64,000 nucleotides of DNA from JAUXEH01 sp965533275 (GTDB lineage: Bacteria; Acidobacteriota; Aminicenantia; Aminicenantales; Aminicenantaceae), in assembly GCA_965533275.1 (NCBI GenBank), contig CBESWG010000016.1, positions 1 to 64,000 on the forward strand. The letters are read 5' to 3'. Positions 62,127 through 64,000 of this stretch are shown here, one piece after another; the first letter of the stretch is position 1; the number at the start of each line of letters is the position of its first letter. A program made the position numbers and the translations under genes. The notes below the pieces were generated by a model. The model was given only the letters and a program-made list of their open reading frames with translations. It did not search any database and was not told the origin of the DNA.

Positions 62127-62516
62127 TTGAAGAGTGACAGATATTGGATTACAGTCTCCTGCCAGGATTCTGAGCAGGAGTTTTTCAATGAGATGATAGA
62201 GAAAGGGATGAAGGAGCTAGAGCCTGAGAAGGATTTCAACTTAAGACTACTGTTTAGGACAATTAAGAAGAACCAGGCCATAGGAATGCTGAAGCATATC
62301 CTGCAGCATGCTGAGGCCCATGACCTCCAAGAGTCTTTGAAGGTGCAGGCTGTCACACAGCCCATATGCTCTGCTTGTGGAGCCTTCAACAAGTTCAGTA
62401 TGGCAGGCAAAATCTGCTTCAAGTGTGGTGGTCAGGTCTCCATGAAGAGGGATGTCCTGATTGAGCTATTGACAGGAACAGAGAAAGAAAGACCTGCACA
62501 ACAAATGCAGGATTAA
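62127..62516 (+). CDS. Small protein with C-terminal zinc ribbon
   Basis: A 129-residue soluble protein. The N-terminal 75 residues are helical and charged (SEQEFFNEMIEKGMKELEPE); the C-terminal part has a zinc ribbon, CSACGAFNKFSMAGKICFKC. It starts with TTG, preceded by TAGGAGAGA. It lies 77 bases before the partial histidine kinase. I do not recognise the family; the region is AT-richer than most of the window. Confidence 0.68.
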   Translation: MKSDRYWITVSCQDSEQEFFNEMIEKGMKELEPEKDFNLRLLFRTIKKNQAIGMLKHILQHAEAHDLQESLKVQAVTQPICSACGAFNKFSMAGKICFKCGGQVSMKRDVLIELLTGTEKERPAQQMQD

Positions 62517-62593
62517 CATGTTCACATGTCCTTTCTGTGAGTCAGGAAACGAGCGCACCTGCCTAACTAAGGATATGGTTGGCTAATTCGATA

Positions 62594-64000
62594 ATGGACA
62601 TTTATTCCGTTCCCATGCTGATCTCAGGTATTCTTTTTGCCCTGATTTCGTGTATCACATGGTTGTTTCGCAGACGTGAGAACATTAACCGCGTATTCTC
62701 TTTTTTTACTCTGGCTTTTGCAATAGACAGTCTTGGTACCTTTGCCTGGTTCCAGTTTGGAAAAATAGAACATATTCATATCTGGATACGGATCTTCAAT
62801 ACAGCAGGTTTTCTGATACCAATAGGGCTAATATTATTCTTCTTTGCCTTTACCGGGTATGACAAAAGAATGGATGCCAGAGTTCTGGGAATTAAAGTAA
62901 GGCACTTTCAGATTTTCTCTATTCTATTATTCGTAGTTTGCATGATGCTTAATCCATTTACCGAGTTGTTAACTAAAATACCAGATACTCCTAAAGATAT
63001 ATTGGACATTGAAGAAGGCCCTGTTGGGAAATTATTGTATCCTCTTTTTGCTGGAATCTTCTTCTATTTATTGACGATGGTTTTCAAGAGCTATAGAACC
63101 ACTGATAATAAACCTCAAAAACGTTTCATTCTCATGCTCGCCCTTAGTACAGCAGTGTGGATTCTGATTGGATATGGAGCGGTACTATTTATCTCAAATA
63201 CTGGTGCGTTGTATCAGTTCATCAGCTATCTCGGAATCGCACTGATGGCAGTATTCTTATTTGTGGCAATCGTAAACTATCAATCAGACAAAGTACACGA
63301 GATGAATCTCAACCTCGAACGTAGAGTAAAAGAACGAACCCGTGAACTTGAAGAAAACCAAGTAAAACTTCTGCAGTCAGAAAAGATGGCGGCGCTGGGC
63401 AATCTTGTAGCCGGTGTTTCTCATGAGATCAATAATCCTATGGGAGCCATAAACAGCACAAATAGCGGGACATCCAAAATTCTCGAGAAATTGTTAAGCA
63501 TCATATCAGAAGCTACTTCATTGGATGAGCTTCAAAACGATAAAAAATTCCAGAATTACATCTCATTGATGCAAGAAAACAACAAGGTCTCCTTGCTGGC
63601 AGGTGACAAAATAACCAAAATCGTACAGACCCTGAAAAACTTCGCCCGCCTCGATGAGGCAGAATTTCAGCTGGCCGATATTCATCATGGCATCGAGGAC
63701 ACCCTGGTGTTGCTACACCATGAACTAAAATTTCGTATTGAGGTGAAAACAGAATTCGGTGATATTCCCAAGATCTATTGTTATCCCAATCAGTTGAACC
63801 AGGTATTTATGAATATCACCATGAATGCTATCCAGTCGATCGAAGAGAAGGGAGAGATCAAGATAAGAACCCATTCAGATGAGACTCACACCTACATTGA
63901 TATTTCTGATAATGGAAGAGGGATTCCAGCTGAAAATCTCGAGAAAATATTTGATCCCGGATATACAACAAAGTCTTCGGGTGTCGGTACGGGTTTAGGT
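62594..64000 (+). CDS. Membrane histidine kinase (3' end beyond window)
   Basis: 469 codons are open to the window edge. The protein is a close relative of the kinase at 54125: it begins MDIYSVPMLISGILFALISC, has seven or eight TM helices, a coiled coil (LNLERRVKERTRELEENQV), the phospho-acceptor His in VSHEINNPMGA, N box NQVFMNITMNAIQSI, G1 SDNGRGIPAEN, and begins a normal G2 (SGVGTGLG) at the edge. Unlike the 54125 copy its G2 glycines are intact. No ribosome site is obvious before the ATG. Confidence 0.9.
   Translation, partial: MDIYSVPMLISGILFALISCITWLFRRRENINRVFSFFTLAFAIDSLGTFAWFQFGKIEHIHIWIRIFNTAGFLIPIGLILFFFAFTGYDKRMDARVLGIKVRHFQIFSILLFVVCMMLNPFTELLTKIPDTPKDILDIEEGPVGKLLYPLFAGIFFYLLTMVFKSYRTTDNKPQKRFILMLALSTAVWILIGYGAVLFISNTGALYQFISYLGIALMAVFLFVAIVNYQSDKVHEMNLNLERRVKERTRELEENQVKLLQSEKMAALGNLVAGVSHEINNPMGAINSTNSGTSKILEKLLSIISEATSLDELQNDKKFQNYISLMQENNKVSLLAGDKITKIVQTLKNFARLDEAEFQLADIHHGIEDTLVLLHHELKFRIEVKTEFGDIPKIYCYPNQLNQVFMNITMNAIQSIEEKGEIKIRTHSDETHTYIDISDNGRGIPAENLEKIFDPGYTTKSSGVGTGLG

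Noticed and set aside
1..64000. Search for tRNA, rRNA, CRISPR arrays, transposase genes and integrase sites
   Set aside because: No cloverleaf-like segment, regular spaced repeat or transposase motif was found by eye; a covariance-model scan would be needed to exclude small RNAs.

Overview
The window looks like a chromosomal segment of a moderately GC-rich, Gram-negative-type bacterium, probably in or near Acidobacteriota/Aminicenantota. That placement is inferred from gene content, not from a marker gene. It rests on PadR regulators paired with large orphan MacB/FtsX-type permeases, Ser/Thr kinases fused to TolB-like and TPR domains, Asp-box and PQQ-like secreted propellers, many lipoproteins, an OmpA-like protein and small Lys-rich proteins. 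I see no rRNA, tRNA, CRISPR array, phage or intact insertion sequence.

Layout. 1-9 kb: cold-shock protein, S10 carboxypeptidase-like protein, a secreted protein, a PadR-permease module with a second permease, and a PD40 remnant. 9-14.4 kb: Cys-rich protein, DinB-like protein, possible anti-sigma-like membrane protein, M20 peptidase homologue with an altered active site, Asp-box propeller lipoprotein. 14.4-20.4 kb: two divergent Ser/Thr kinases. 20.4-24.1 kb: isoprenylcysteine-methyltransferase-like protein and a second PadR-permease module. 24.2-32.3 kb: a tightly packed eight-gene run (proline-racemase-like, IDI-like Nudix, QueG-like Fe-S protein, SPASM radical SAM, UbiA prenyltransferase, two more radical SAMs, PQQ-like propeller with EF-hands). 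This is the best candidate for an undescribed pathway. 32.3-37.4 kb: an RbsABC-type sugar transporter coupled to an L-fucose-isomerase-like enzyme. 37.5-46.6 kb: small membrane protein/XRE pair, metallophosphoesterase lipoprotein, ABC-2 exporter operon, Tat-exported class V aminotransferase-like protein, GT39-type glycosyltransferase. 46.8-52.2 kb: alpha-L-fucosidase lipoprotein, a deletion scar joining a secreted-protein start to a histidine-kinase tail, DUF1059 protein, a 35-residue basic protein, lipoprotein and PQQ-like propeller pair. 52.4-64 kb: Ntn-hydrolase coupled to a membrane histidine kinase, LamG and OmpA envelope proteins, a second XRE/membrane pair, MscS channel, sulfatase-maturase-like radical SAM, small ORFs, and a second full-type histidine kinase cut by the window edge.

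How it fits together. Fucosidase, sugar ABC transporter and fucose-isomerase-like enzyme could form a deoxysugar salvage route. The radical SAM/UbiA operon points to synthesis of a prenylated small molecule or cofactor. Four minus-strand promoters share a nearly identical core, including the spacer, with an 18-base spacing between TTGACA and TATSCT. Some genes seem to have almost no 5' leader. Three related histidine-kinase copies, two of them beside hydrolase-like genes, suggest a duplicating and partly decaying sensor family.
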